The position numbers and the translations under genes are program-made. From contig NC_018233.1 of the NCBI RefSeq assembly GCF_000227135.1, positions 1 through 64,000 of the forward strand: a stretch of 64,000 nucleotides of DNA. The letters run 5' to 3'. The notes below the pieces were generated by a model. The model had not been told where the DNA came from, made no database searches, and saw only the letters and a list, made by a program, of their open reading frames with translations. Numbering within the stretch: position 1 is the first letter of the stretch; the number at the start of each line of letters is the position of its first letter. Origin of the DNA: Leishmania donovani. Taxonomy: Eukaryota > Euglenozoa > Kinetoplastea > Trypanosomatida > Trypanosomatidae. This document shows, piece after piece, positions 54,206 through 63,983 of the stretch.

Positions 54206-55036
54206 GATTGCGTGGTGGGGAAGAGATAGAGTGGGTCTATAAATAGCGGTGGGTGGGTGGGTGCGCTTGTGGATGAGCGGAGGGGCACTACAACGTCGTC
54301 GACGGAAACAGGCGGCGATGATGACGTGTACAGCGGAGGCACGCACGCAGTTGCACAGAACGAGAACCACAGAGATGTGCAACACGACAGAATAATCACA
54401 AGCAGAGGTAGATGACAACAACAACTGCGAAAGGGAGGGGGAGGAGGGCGATGAGGTGGTGAGGTGGTGAGGTAAGGGCAAGGAGATGTGGCCACAAGCA
54501 ATATGTAGTGGAAGAAGGGCAAGAGAGGAAGAGAAAGAGCGGGAGGTGCATAGAGACACACACACAGTCGTGCGCGGATACTGCACTGCGCGCTGGTGAG
54601 TCAGCGCGCGACAGCAGCGCCTGCGCTGTACATGATGCGTGGCTGTCGTCGCAGAATGGGGTGCACAGACACGAGGCTTATATACCCAGCCCACAAGGAG
54701 GTCTGCGCCCCCGCCCTCCCTCCCCTCCCTTTTACTGTTTTTTTTTCTTTCGCTTCGTTCTGCACACACGCACGCACGCGTGTGTGACCCGACGCCAAGA
54801 GCTGCAAGCCACCAACTGCACAGACGCAAATCGCACAGGCGTGCCGTCCGCCTCGATTCTCATCACGGCACGGAGCACCGCGTAAGTGGCGCCCTCTCCC
54901 AAAGGAGAAGCACCAAAGGACATGACCAAGAGGATGAGCGAGAGGTGGAGAGGGAGCGAAAGGGACAGGCGTCAGCAGCGCTTGAGCCGCCACAGCAGCA
55001 ATAGAACGAGAAAGAGAAGGTTACCACCTCCGCGTA
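54206..55036. other. Intergenic region, no gene seen
   Basis: Spacer upstream of proteasome beta-6. It has a pyrimidine-rich tract on the minus strand shortly before the beta-6 ATG (about 54213-54235), a candidate for trans-splicing. Confidence 0.5.
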
Positions 55037-55366
55037 CTAAGACGCATGCGGTTTGCGCAGCTTCAGGCTGTACCGCGTCTGAGCTTCCGTCTCCCGCTCC
55101 CGCTCCTCGACACGCTTCCGGTAGTGCGCCCGCGCAGCCTCGCAGGCGCTGCAGGTGTCGCCGCGCTGAAAGACGCGCTGGATCTGCTGGTACACCTCGA
55201 AGGCGAGCATCGAGGTGAAGACGACCGCCGTGCCGAGCCACATCATGTAGTTCTGCGACCCCTCGTGGTAACCGAAGTCGCGCACGTTAAAGATCTCCCA
55301 TGGCCGCTCACGTGGACGGCGGCACTTGGGCAAGCGCACAAGCAGCCGACTACTGCGCCGCAACAT
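55037..55366 (-). CDS. Small single-TM hypothetical protein (possibly mitochondrial)
   Basis: 109 residues, ATG at 55364-55366, stop at 55037-55039. The N-terminus is strongly basic without acidic residues (MLRRSSRLLVRLPKCRRPR), like a mitochondrial targeting signal. Then comes WEIFNVRDFGYHEGSQNY, one hydrophobic span (about residues 41-57, MMWLGTAVVFTSMLAFEVY), and a charged helical tail with a CxxC (CSAC) and many Glu/Arg. Size and layout resemble accessory subunits of trypanosomatid respiratory complexes, but I do not recognise a family. It lies in a consistent position between two certain genes on the same strand, and its composition differs from spacer frames, so it is likely real. Confidence 0.65.
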   Translation of the reverse strand: MLRRSSRLLVRLPKCRRPRERPWEIFNVRDFGYHEGSQNYMMWLGTAVVFTSMLAFEVYQQIQRVFQRGDTCSACEAARAHYRKRVEERERETEAQTRYSLKLRKPHAS

Positions 55367-55966
55367 TCTCGTGGTCCACGTGCACGCCCGCAAGCTGGCG
55401 AGAGGAAGAGCGCAAACAAGAAGACGAACGCAGAAGAAGACAGAAGAAGGGGAGTGATGCGGGGGGAACGAGCGGAGGAGACGACGCATGGGCATCATGG
55501 GACTCGAAACAACAACCATACGCGACATGCAGCACATGCACGCACGCAGGCACGCAGGCACGCAGGCACGCAGGCACGCACACGCGGGCGGGGCCGCGGA
55601 CATCGATATGCGTGATAAACGTGTCTCTGAAAATGAAGAGCGCGCGGCACGGAGCAGCAAGGGTGCCCACTGGCCGCAGCGTCAGACATGGGCGGCAAAG
55701 CTGTGGCGGCGTCGAATGCTGGACGCCTCGCACAGCACACACGTGCGCGCCCTCGAGTCGTTACTCCGCCGAAGGGGCATGACGTCGCGTTTTACGGTGA
55801 AGCGTTCGTGTGTTTGTGTCATCGTCGTCGCACTGGCATGGCAGGAAGACAAGAACGGCGAGGAACGGAAACGGCAGCGGCGGCGGCGCACACACCTGCA
55901 CTCGGTCTGCAGCGCCCATCACCCCCTTACCCAAAGCGCCGCCGCTCCCTCTCTCTCACACACGCA
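55367..55966. other. Spacer with octamer tandem repeat
   Basis: No gene supported. Contains the CACGCAGG repeat listed separately. Confidence 0.5.
55543..55580. repeat. (CACGCAGG)n tandem repeat
   Basis: Four perfect CACGCAGG units (55543-55574) plus a partial fifth. Potential length polymorphism marker. Confidence 0.9.
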
Positions 55967-57331
55967 TCATTTTGTGTTGTAGAAGGGCAGGGACTCGGTG
56001 AAGAAGGCGGCGTACTTGGGGTCAGCGTTGAGTCGCTCGCAGGCGCGCTGCACCGCCCCGTTCGTTGGGCGGCGCTCAAACACCATTAGTGTACGCTCTT
56101 CAAACTGGAGCGGGGTGAAGAGCGGGCTGCCGTGCTTTAGGTCCTCTGCAGGCTTCAGTCGCGTGAGAGGCTGTGACGGCTTCTTGGGGTTGAAGAAGAG
56201 CACGGACTCCAGCGGGTCTGCCGTGCCCTTGCCCTGGTTGATTACGACCACCTCCGCAATAAAGTCGTCCGCGTTGAGCGGGAACGACGGGTGGGCGTGC
56301 TCGAGAATGGCCGCCGCCCAGTCCACCGCCGCCATTGGCGCCCGCATCGTGATGTCCAGAGACGACGAATAGGCGACGCGGTAGATGTCGCGGGTGCGGA
56401 GTCGGTGCAGAATGGCATGCGCCTCGGCCAGATGCGGGGCCTCGCTCACCTCGATCGCCTCCAAGATCCAGTCGCCGAGTTTCAGAAAGAGCGTCTCGTC
56501 CTGAGCGCACTCGACAAGGGTGTGGCCGCCCACCCTAAAGTACGGTGCCGCGGCATGGATGACGTCCCCGATCATGTGGCCAATTGCCTTTGTGACTTGA
56601 TGCTGGTACACGTTCTTATGCAGCTTCGCCCGCAGCGTGAAGATCTCGCGGAGGGAGAGGGCCAGCTTCTGCTCAAAGGCCAGCTGCCACTGACCCTCCT
56701 CGCACACTATGCGTGCAGAGTTGAAAAGCCGATTTATGCGCACGTCGACGGTGGGCTTGCCGAAGCAGCACATCGAGTCACGAATGAAGTAGTCGAGACG
56801 GTCCACATCGATGCCGTTCCGCTTGTTGCTGATGATCTCGCCGTATGTGATACCCAGCAACGCCTTGCCGCGCATCAGACCCACCACCACGTCCACGTGC
56901 GTCTGCGGGACCAGGTCGCCGAGCACACGCCGCGCAATCTTCTCCGACATGTCTTCATGGTTGAACTCGATGCCGCAGCGACGCGAGACGACGTCCTCGA
57001 ACAAGTGAGAAAAGGGGCCGTGGCCGACGTCGTGGAGCAGCCCCGCCAGCATGCCGAGCTCGATGTCCACCTCACTCAGCCCCAGGTCCGGCTGGTGGTG
57101 TTGGATATTTAGCAGAAGGGTGCGGGCCATGTGGGCAACACCGATGCTGTGCTCGAAGCGCGTGTGCACAGCGCCGGGGTACAGGAAGGAGGATGCGCCG
57201 AGCTGGTGCAATGACCGCAGTCGCTGGAAGGCCGGCGTGTCAATTGCCGCCACGACGAGCGGCGGCAGGCTAATGTGCTCATAGACGCGATCCAGGATGG
57301 TGAGCTCCCGGGGACGGTGCTTGCGCAGCAT
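55967..57331 (-). CDS. SAMHD1-like HD-domain phosphohydrolase
   Basis: 454 residues, ATG at 57329-57331, stop at 55967-55969. Likely a metal-dependent dNTP triphosphohydrolase or related nucleotide hydrolase. The HD metal site is intact: HTRFEHSIG (His61), LLHDVGHGPFSH (His100-Asp101), and NGIDVDRLDYFIRD (about 173-185) carrying the final aspartate. Between them is the conserved FNHEDMSEKI segment. The C-terminal half includes KLHKNVYQHQVTKAIGHM, which matches the helical region of SAMHD1. It lacks a SAM domain. Kinetoplastids are known to use SAMHD1-like proteins in dNTP balance (nuclear and mitochondrial forms); no clear presequence is visible, so the compartment is open. Confidence 0.93.
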   Translation of the reverse strand: MLRKHRPRELTILDRVYEHISLPPLVVAAIDTPAFQRLRSLHQLGASSFLYPGAVHTRFEHSIGVAHMARTLLLNIQHHQPDLGLSEVDIELGMLAGLLHDVGHGPFSHLFEDVVSRRCGIEFNHEDMSEKIARRVLGDLVPQTHVDVVVGLMRGKALLGITYGEIISNKRNGIDVDRLDYFIRDSMCCFGKPTVDVRINRLFNSARIVCEEGQWQLAFEQKLALSLREIFTLRAKLHKNVYQHQVTKAIGHMIGDVIHAAAPYFRVGGHTLVECAQDETLFLKLGDWILEAIEVSEAPHLAEAHAILHRLRTRDIYRVAYSSSLDITMRAPMAAVDWAAAILEHAHPSFPLNADDFIAEVVVINQGKGTADPLESVLFFNPKKPSQPLTRLKPAEDLKHGSPLFTPLQFEERTLMVFERRPTNGAVQRACERLNADPKYAAFFTESLPFYNTK

Positions 57332-58679
57332 CTCTTCCCGTTTGGCCCACGCCCCCCCCCAACCCCTACCCTGTTTTGAAAAGCGCCTTGACGGTAGGTG
57401 CGAAGGTGCGGTGGAGACGCATGCACGCGCAAGCCTGTAGCGCGCGACTCGCTCCGAAATCCTGAAGGGTGCGCCCTAGGTGCGTGCGTGTGCGGCTCTA
57501 TTTCGCTCTCTCGCTGCTGCTGCTGCTGCTGCTGCGTACGTCAGTGGGCGTGTGGCAGCTTTGGAAAGCGGAAGAGGAATGGGGGGCACCGTGTGCGTGC
57601 ACACACGAGCACACGCCCGCTTGGTGTGCACGTGTCCTCTACACAACAGTCGGATAGAGTACACGAAAAGAGCGACGGCAACTCCTGCGCCAGAGCGGCA
57701 GGGAGTCACTCGACGGATACGGAGTAGGGAGCAGGTGTCCCTGTGTCGCTGGCTGTGAGTGCGTGCTGGCGTGTCTGCGTGTGTAGGACACGCGCGAAAC
57801 GGCTCGCGCAGATGCACGAAGAGTCTAGCACAACAGGCATGCCCGTGTGAAGCATGGCGGTGGGTGGAGACAGGAAGGAGAAGCGCACGAGCAGCAGCAG
57901 AATAGCAGCAGCAACAGAAAAATGGACGGAACAGACGGACGGGAGAGGCGTGGAAGGGGATGGCGAGGCGGATGTGAGGAAAGAGGGAGAGGGAACAGTG
58001 GGTCCGTTCTGCGAGCCCGCAACCGATCATTACTGATGGAGGGAGTCTGGGAGGGATGCTTCACAGGGGCAGCAGCAGCTGCCACGCAGGTAACTGGGTG
58101 TGCTCGCCACAAGCGCGCACACTCACGACTCCCAGGGACTACTCGTTATTGCTGTCGCACATGCGAAGATCTACTAAATCTTAGCCTTTGAGGGCGCCCG
58201 TGCCCTACATTTTCCTTCTCTCGCTCGCCTTCCCCCCCCCCCACGCGCACGCGCACATGAGGAGGATCATAACGGGCGAATGAAGAGACAGACGGGATCG
58301 ATCTCTGTCAATTTGCGCCTGTCGGTGGTTGGGTGCATGCTTGCTGCTGCTGCTGCTGTGTGTGTGTGTGTGTGTGTGTCTGTGTGTGTCGGCGAACCTT
58401 ATCCGAGACGGCTTACGCGATTACATGAACGCCTCGGCTAAAAGGTATTTAAGTACAGAGAAGAGCGCATCTGAGCGCGCACACACACGACCTCGCCACT
58501 CGCCACACGCCACAAGCCACGCCATACCCGTCGTGCAATGGCCTTCACCCCCTCACTCATGCACGAGGCAACAGCGGGGAGACAGGCGAAAGCTTGAAGA
58601 GAAGACGGCGATGATACGGAGAGGGCGGGGAAGGAAGGAGAGAGGCACGTCGACGCACTCGCTCACTCAGCGATGCACA
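57332..58679. other. Intergenic region, no gene seen
   Basis: Contains CTG/GCT triplet runs (about 57515-57534 and 58343-58358) and a TG repeat (58357-58379). No coding sequence supported. Confidence 0.55.
58343..58379. repeat. (CTG)n followed by (TG)n microsatellite
   Basis: A short CTG triplet run passes directly into alternating TG to 58379. Confidence 0.85.
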
Positions 58680-59105
58680 CTACTTCGCCTCAGGCACGAA
58701 GTTTGGAATGAAATCGTTAATCGCAAATGTCGTCTTGCACGCCGGACACTCCAGTGTGCCGTTGCGCACCGCCACGACGTTCATGGCGTAGTGCACCGTG
58801 CGCAGGAACGCGCTGTGGTCGCTGAAATCAGCGCCCTCCATCGTCTCTGGCAGCTCAGAAGATGCCGACGCCGCCTCGGCCGTATCAGCGCCCTCGTCGT
58901 GGGACAGCCCACGCACCAACTCGTGCGCCTCGCGCAGTGCGTGAAAAGTGGTGCGCAGACTTGCGTAGTCGACACGCGCCAGCATGCGGCGCGTGAACTC
59001 GGCGTCGTACTCCACCGGAATCTCCTCCATCTCCGCGGCGGTCACATGGAGGGGGTACGTGTCGCACTTCAGGCAGGCGAGAAAGTTATGCGTAAGCAGC
59101 CGCAT
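58680..59105 (-). CDS. Trm112-like zinc-binding methyltransferase activator
   Basis: 141 residues, ATG at 59103-59105, stop at 58680-58682. The start MRLLTHNFLACLKCD is the characteristic Trm112 opening, and a second CxxC near the end (Cys120 and Cys123, LECPACKTTF) pairs with Cys11 and Cys14 to form a zinc site. Between them are the helical insert (EFTRRMLARVDYASL) and an acidic, disordered loop. Trm112 binds and stabilises methyltransferases that modify tRNA, rRNA and release factor, so it is expected in cytosol and nucleus. Length is slightly above the usual ~125-135 because of the Glu/Ala/Ser loop at residues 68-92. Confidence 0.9.
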   Translation of the reverse strand: MRLLTHNFLACLKCDTYPLHVTAAEMEEIPVEYDAEFTRRMLARVDYASLRTTFHALREAHELVRGLSHDEGADTAEAASASSELPETMEGADFSDHSAFLRTVHYAMNVVAVRNGTLECPACKTTFAINDFIPNFVPEAK

Positions 59106-59595
59106 TGTGTAGACGGCAGTAGAAGCGTGAGTGGAGGCCTTGAAGGGAGATCAGCGGCGGCAGCAGCGTTGCACGCCTTTTACCAAGCGGGTGCGAGCAG
59201 CTGAAGCACATACGCACGCACGCCGCCGGGTGCCGTAGAGAAGAAAGGAGAGCACATAAAAGATGATGCGAGAGTGAGAAGTAAATGGGTCAGCCCATGC
59301 AAGCTCGTGTGTGGACGCGAAGTCACTGGCAGAAAGAGGCGGCAAGGAGGAGGCGACGTGCGCCCCAGTGCCACCACCATCCTCTACGCCTAGATCTGTG
59401 CGCACTCACATGCGCGCGCGCCGTCAGCAGCAGAATCGGCCTGACATGCCCTGAGGAGCCCTCATAGATGCGAGTGCATCCGGCAGAAGGCCCTGAAACG
59501 GGAAGCAGAGATGAATTCCAACAGGGGGAGAGACGTGTGCGGGTCGGTGCAGAGGCGCACGCACCAGCAGCGACAGACAGCTGCGCTTACACTTA
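59106..59595. other. Spacer between kinesin and Trm112 genes
   Basis: Short intergenic region; no gene seen. Confidence 0.55.
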
Positions 59596-61755
59596 CTATG
59601 TGTGCATCGACCGTGTGTCCGGCAGCGCCTCCAGCAGGTCCAAGATGCTCACCGCGGCGGCTCGCGGGACACTCGACGGTAGATCGGCGTTGCCTGTAGC
59701 GCTTGGCGACCCATCATCCGCTTCGCTCTCCGTGGAGGACATCACCACCGTCTGCGGTGATGATGTCCGCAGGTCAACTGCGCCTGACGCAGCAGTGGCC
59801 CCATTCGACACGAATGGCACGGCAGGGCGAGACGGACTCACCCGCGTCGCCCGTCGCTGTTGTGGCGGCGAGCCCTTCCGTGGAGTCGAGGACAGCCGTG
59901 GAGGAGCTGCGGCACTGCGTGGCGGTACCTCATGTGGAGGTGTGGCAAACTGAGCCGCGGCCCACGCACGATGTAGCTCCTCCAGCCGAGCCTCAACTTG
60001 CCCGTCCTGCAATTTGCCGACTCGCGGAAGCCCCAGCGCGCGGCGCAGCAGCGCATTCTCCTTCCGCAGTTCCTGCACCTTCTCCTCAAGCGCCATCCGC
60101 GCCTGCGTCGCGGCGTCGACGTGCACGACCGGTGTCGCGCGAATGTGGCGCGCCCGCTCCGCGTAGTGGAGCGTGCGCAGAGACTCCTCGAGGTGCAGCG
60201 CGCTCGGACTCACGCAGGCGACCATCACGGTTCGGCCGTGCCCATCCAGGCTGTGCATGAGGAGCTGAGTGAGAACGCTTGAACGGTAGGGAATGAATGG
60301 CGGCGGCTGCGTTGACGCCTTCGCCGGTGGCATAGCATCGGACGGTGCAGGCGGCGAGGCGGAGAGGAGCTCCAGCACACGACCGAGGGTGAAGAGGGAC
60401 TTGTTGATAGACCCCGCCTCCGCATTGCTGGCCGAAAGCGTCTTCTTGAGACGCTCCGATCCAGCAAGATCCACAAAGACGAGTCGCCCGTACCGGATGG
60501 ACGAGAGGGGAGCTGAGGCGCCAGGCGGCGGCGAGGACGACGGTGCGCCGTCACTGTCGACACCCTCCGCAGAGGTTGCAGCGGCCGCCTCGTCTCGCAC
60601 TTCGAAGAAGACGGTGAAGACGACGTGCGAGCGGCTGCTGTCCAGGTTGAGTGCGTGGCTGCCGCGCTGCCGATTTCGCTGTCCCTCGCGCAGCACCAGC
60701 AGGAAGTCCTCGCGGCCGCGGCACTCCACCATCAGTGAGCCCTCTACGAAGAAAGACGAGGCTGCGGCCGACCAGCGGCACCGCACCCCGTCGCCACCAT
60801 CTGGTTGGAGCAAGTCGTAGAGGGACTCTTGGTAAAGTTCGACGTAGGAGCACTTCGCCGTCACCACCGTGGCCGCGGAGGCAGAAGCTCCAACAGACGC
60901 GCCGCTGACGCCACCATCATCGCCGCGATCAGCTGAGCCCTTTCCGGCGCCGTCGCTGTCTCTGCGCTTGCTCTTGAGCTTCCTTGACGTCCGACGCAGC
61001 TCCTTGAGTCGACGCGCGATGTAGTGCACAGCCTGGTACTGCAGCCCATCCTCGGCGACCAGCGGCGTAGGGGCGTCGGAGACGGGCCCCGCAGTCGCCG
61101 GCGCGGGGAGCGTCCGCCCGCTCAGCGAGTACGTCTTGCCGCTGCCTGTTTGCCCAAAGCAAAGTACCGTCACCACCTCACCCGCAAGCGCCGCCTCGCA
61201 CAGCGCCGGCATCTCCAACATGTCGAAGAACTCCTCCTGCGTCGTGCTGGGGCCGGCGCAGTAGTCAAAGGCGTAGACCCTCGCTGTCTCGCTACTACCC
61301 CCGCCGCCACCGCCGCCGTTCCCGAGGCTATGCGGTGGTGATTGACGGGTAGGCATGGAGGGCCGATGAGCGCTGCGTCCATGTCCGGCCCCCCCGGCCG
61401 GCGGCCGCAGCACCTCCAGCATGTACGGGCTAGACATGGGTCGCGTGAGTCGGCCCGCAGCTGTGACCACACGAATGACTTCGGAATACGACGACTTCGT
61501 CCCGCCGGTGTCGCGCATGTGGCAGTCGCCCTGCAGCTGTGTCGGTGGCGATGCGCTTGGTGCGGGTGCCATCTCCGTCTCCATCAAGGGGCGGACACGT
61601 ACCGCAGCCTTCACACGAGTCGGCGGCGGTGGCGGAGGCAATGGAACGACCGAAGCAGTGGAGGGGCCAGTGGTCGCCACTGCAGAGATGCTACTAGGTC
61701 CATCCGTGTTGCCTTCAGTGACGGAGCTGAGGCGCGAGCCACGCCGTGTTATCAT
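59596..61755 (-). CDS. Kinesin motor protein (orphan type)
   Basis: 719 residues, ATG at 61753-61755, stop TAG at 59596-59598. The motor is at the N-terminal side: KAAVRVRPL (about 49-57), P-loop GQTGSGKTYS (201-210), switch I LDSSRSHVVFTV (371-382), switch II LVFVDLAGSERL (425-436), and the NKSLFTLGRVL helix (451-461), so nucleotide-binding residues are intact. Low-complexity insertions rich in Ser, Gly, Pro and Ala lie before the P-loop (about 62-155), after it (215-235 and 255-300), and between the switches (about 388-418). A short coiled coil (about 550-580) follows the neck; the ~140-residue tail is Pro/Ser/Ala-rich with no cargo domain. It does not fit a standard family by eye. Confidence 0.93.
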   Translation of the reverse strand: MITRRGSRLSSVTEGNTDGPSSISAVATTGPSTASVVPLPPPPPPTRVKAAVRVRPLMETEMAPAPSASPPTQLQGDCHMRDTGGTKSSYSEVIRVVTAAGRLTRPMSSPYMLEVLRPPAGGAGHGRSAHRPSMPTRQSPPHSLGNGGGGGGGSSETARVYAFDYCAGPSTTQEEFFDMLEMPALCEAALAGEVVTVLCFGQTGSGKTYSLSGRTLPAPATAGPVSDAPTPLVAEDGLQYQAVHYIARRLKELRRTSRKLKSKRRDSDGAGKGSADRGDDGGVSGASVGASASAATVVTAKCSYVELYQESLYDLLQPDGGDGVRCRWSAAASSFFVEGSLMVECRGREDFLLVLREGQRNRQRGSHALNLDSSRSHVVFTVFFEVRDEAAAATSAEGVDSDGAPSSSPPPGASAPLSSIRYGRLVFVDLAGSERLKKTLSASNAEAGSINKSLFTLGRVLELLSASPPAPSDAMPPAKASTQPPPFIPYRSSVLTQLLMHSLDGHGRTVMVACVSPSALHLEESLRTLHYAERARHIRATPVVHVDAATQARMALEEKVQELRKENALLRRALGLPRVGKLQDGQVEARLEELHRAWAAAQFATPPHEVPPRSAAAPPRLSSTPRKGSPPQQRRATRVSPSRPAVPFVSNGATAASGAVDLRTSSPQTVVMSSTESEADDGSPSATGNADLPSSVPRAAAVSILDLLEALPDTRSMHT

Positions 61756-63161
61756 CCTGCCCGAAGTCGATATGGTTTGACGTGGGCCTGGCCTGTGCGC
61801 CTCGTCGCACGCCTATGTATAGGTGTGGGGGAGCGTCGAAGGACTGCCTGTGGTACGGCTACTGTACAGACGTGGTCGTTCGTGTTCGGCTGTGAGTGAC
61901 GTCGACGAAGGTCAGTTGATCGCTGAGCCCACCCACCCCCTCCTGCGCTCTTCCCTCTTCCCCCGTCACGCAGTCCGCCCTCCGTCTTTCGTCCTCGATA
62001 CGTTTTACGGGAAGGCGCACCGCCGCCACAGCCGAATGTGCAGAGCAACGCAGAAAAGGTTGAGTGCGTCTCTTTGTTTCTTCAACGCGTCACGCCACAG
62101 CGAGCAAGTTGATACTCGCGCGCATGCACGACTGCAGCTCACCTGCCTCTGTGGCACGGCTGCAATGCCAAGGGAAACAGGGCTGACCAACACCGCCTGG
62201 CGTCGTTCAGCCCACTGCAGACAGCGCAGGCTCCGTCCAGGGCGGCACTCAACGCCACCCGAAACGCAGCGAAGGCAGAAGAGCGGCGGACAGATGTGTG
62301 CGGTCGTCGAGAGAGAGGAGATACCAAGGAAGGAAGGGAGGAGTGATGAGTGAAGGATATGGTCGGGGGAGGGGGAGGGCGCACGCATGCACACATACGC
62401 GGCGAAGATGTTTGCAAAGAGTGGCCGTAGTAGAACTGGCGCACCAGCGAGGGAGGCACGTGTGCATGCGGCTCCAGACCCAGGAGGAGTAGGAGGTGCT
62501 CACGGGCCTTCATGATCACTCCAACGGTAGCAGAAACTGTCCTCACGCGAGCCTCCGTCTGCCCGCGCGGATCGGCAAAAGGCCTAAAAGGAGCTCGTTC
62601 TCCCCCCTCCGCTTTTGCACAGGCACGCACGGATACGCATCCCTCTCTGTTCACATATCATTGCTTGGCGCGTCACCAGCAGTGCTCACTGTAAGATGAG
62701 CACCCCGTACCTCTGCGCAGAACGATACACCATAGATACGAAAGGAGAAGGGCAAGGCAGGAGACGGGGCGCCAACACAACATGCGAGCGAGGAGACATC
62801 GTCAGGCGGCGCCTCCGCCTCATAGCCATCACACTCGACGCTTTCCTCACCACCGTCCCCCCCTCCCCCCGCCTCTCGCTATCGCGCCTCCTCGGCATCG
62901 TCTTTCGGCCCAATGAAAACGTACAGTGAAGGTGCATATGTACATGGGTGAGTTGGTGGGGAGACCTCCCCCCTCCCGACAGCGATGGCGCCGTGGGCAT
63001 TCCATGCGAAGGAGAGTGGCGCCCCGGTGTGTGAGACGCGCTGGCACCACTTTGCCAGTCTTGGCGCAAGTCCCTTGCACTTGAAGAAGCCACCCTGTAT
63101 TTCACTGCAATGAGGCGCGGGCGCAGGCAGCTGAGGAAGATGCGCACGGGCGTAGGCGCCG
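61756..63161. other. Intergenic region upstream of kinesin with SIDER-like remnant
   Basis: No gene supported. Contains the degenerate repeat copy B (62077-62157). Probably the 3' UTR of the next gene on the minus strand. Confidence 0.5.
62077..62157 (+). repeat. Degenerate dispersed repeat, copy B (SIDER-like?)
   Basis: The partner of 6033-6113, same orientation. Shares TTTCTTCA, a CCAC…GAGCA block, and GCAGCTCACCTG…CTCTGT…GCAC. Similar location, downstream of a minus-strand gene. Confidence 0.5.
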
Positions 63162-63983
63162 CTACTTCGTCTTCCTTTTCCCGGGGGTGCTGCCGCTGCT
63201 GCTGCTCGCCCCGCGTGAGGTCGTCGGCTTTAATGTTGCCGCAGCAGCGCCGCTGCCGTCGGGGGTAGCACCAGCGCAATCGAGACGCCCACTTTCTGCC
63301 GATGGCGTTGACAGCCCAAGCGCGCGCTCCAGAGCCACGACACGCTGGAGAATGCGGTGCTGCCGCGCAGCCAACGCATCCTCGATGCTTGCGTACACGG
63401 CCTGCACGGCCTCGTTTGTTCTCGGCTTCTCGAAGAAGAGGTGAATATCGGCGGCGTGCTGCTCGGCTCGCTGATGTGCCGCCGTCTGCGCAAGCTCCTC
63501 CTCGTAGGCAGCCCGGTACGCCGCGGCCTCTTTGGCCTGCTCCGCGCGTAAGGTCTCCATGGCTGTCGGCGGTACCGTCAACTCAGGCGCTGCGGGGAGA
63601 TTAGAGGTGGCAGCAGCCGCGGCCTCGGCGGCATTAGCGGCGGCGGCGTCCTTGGAGGCGCCCCTGATGGCGCGCTTAGAGTGTGTGCGAGGCCGCCCGC
63701 TCACGGGTTTGCCGTGCCCCGAGGCGGATGTCGGGCGAGGAGACTGCTGCGGCGTCGCGGCACCACCAACGGTCGCATCGCCACCCGCTACTTCATCGCG
63801 TGTCGCGGACAAGGTCGAAATGTTGCCGCTGCAACTACTTCGTTGAAGAGCAGAGAGACGAGTGGCATCCCGCAGCGGCAGCACGGGCATTGGCGTCTCC
63901 ACCTGCACTGAGAAACACACGGGCGCGCGCGCCGACGGTGAGAGGGTGCTCATCGGCTGCTGAGCGTGCGAGGTCACACACAT
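63162..63983 (-). CDS. Ala-rich coiled-coil hypothetical protein
   Basis: 273 residues if it starts at the ATG 63981-63983; an alternative start is the methionine ten codons in (MSTLSPSARAP, 63951-63953). Stop at 63162-63164. The first ~140 residues are Ser/Ala/Thr/Gly-rich and disordered. Residues ~145-245 are helical and coiled-coil-like (METLRAEQAKEAAAYRAAYEEEL; HLFFEKPRTNEAVQAVYASIEDALAARQHRILQRVVALERALGL). The C-terminus is basic and low-complexity, ending GKRKTK. No family recognised. It is near the window edge but appears complete. Confidence 0.7.
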   Translation of the reverse strand: MCVTSHAQQPMSTLSPSARAPVCFSVQVETPMPVLPLRDATRLSALQRSSCSGNISTLSATRDEVAGGDATVGGAATPQQSPRPTSASGHGKPVSGRPRTHSKRAIRGASKDAAAANAAEAAAAATSNLPAAPELTVPPTAMETLRAEQAKEAAAYRAAYEEELAQTAAHQRAEQHAADIHLFFEKPRTNEAVQAVYASIEDALAARQHRILQRVVALERALGLSTPSAESGRLDCAGATPDGSGAAAATLKPTTSRGASSSSGSTPGKRKTK

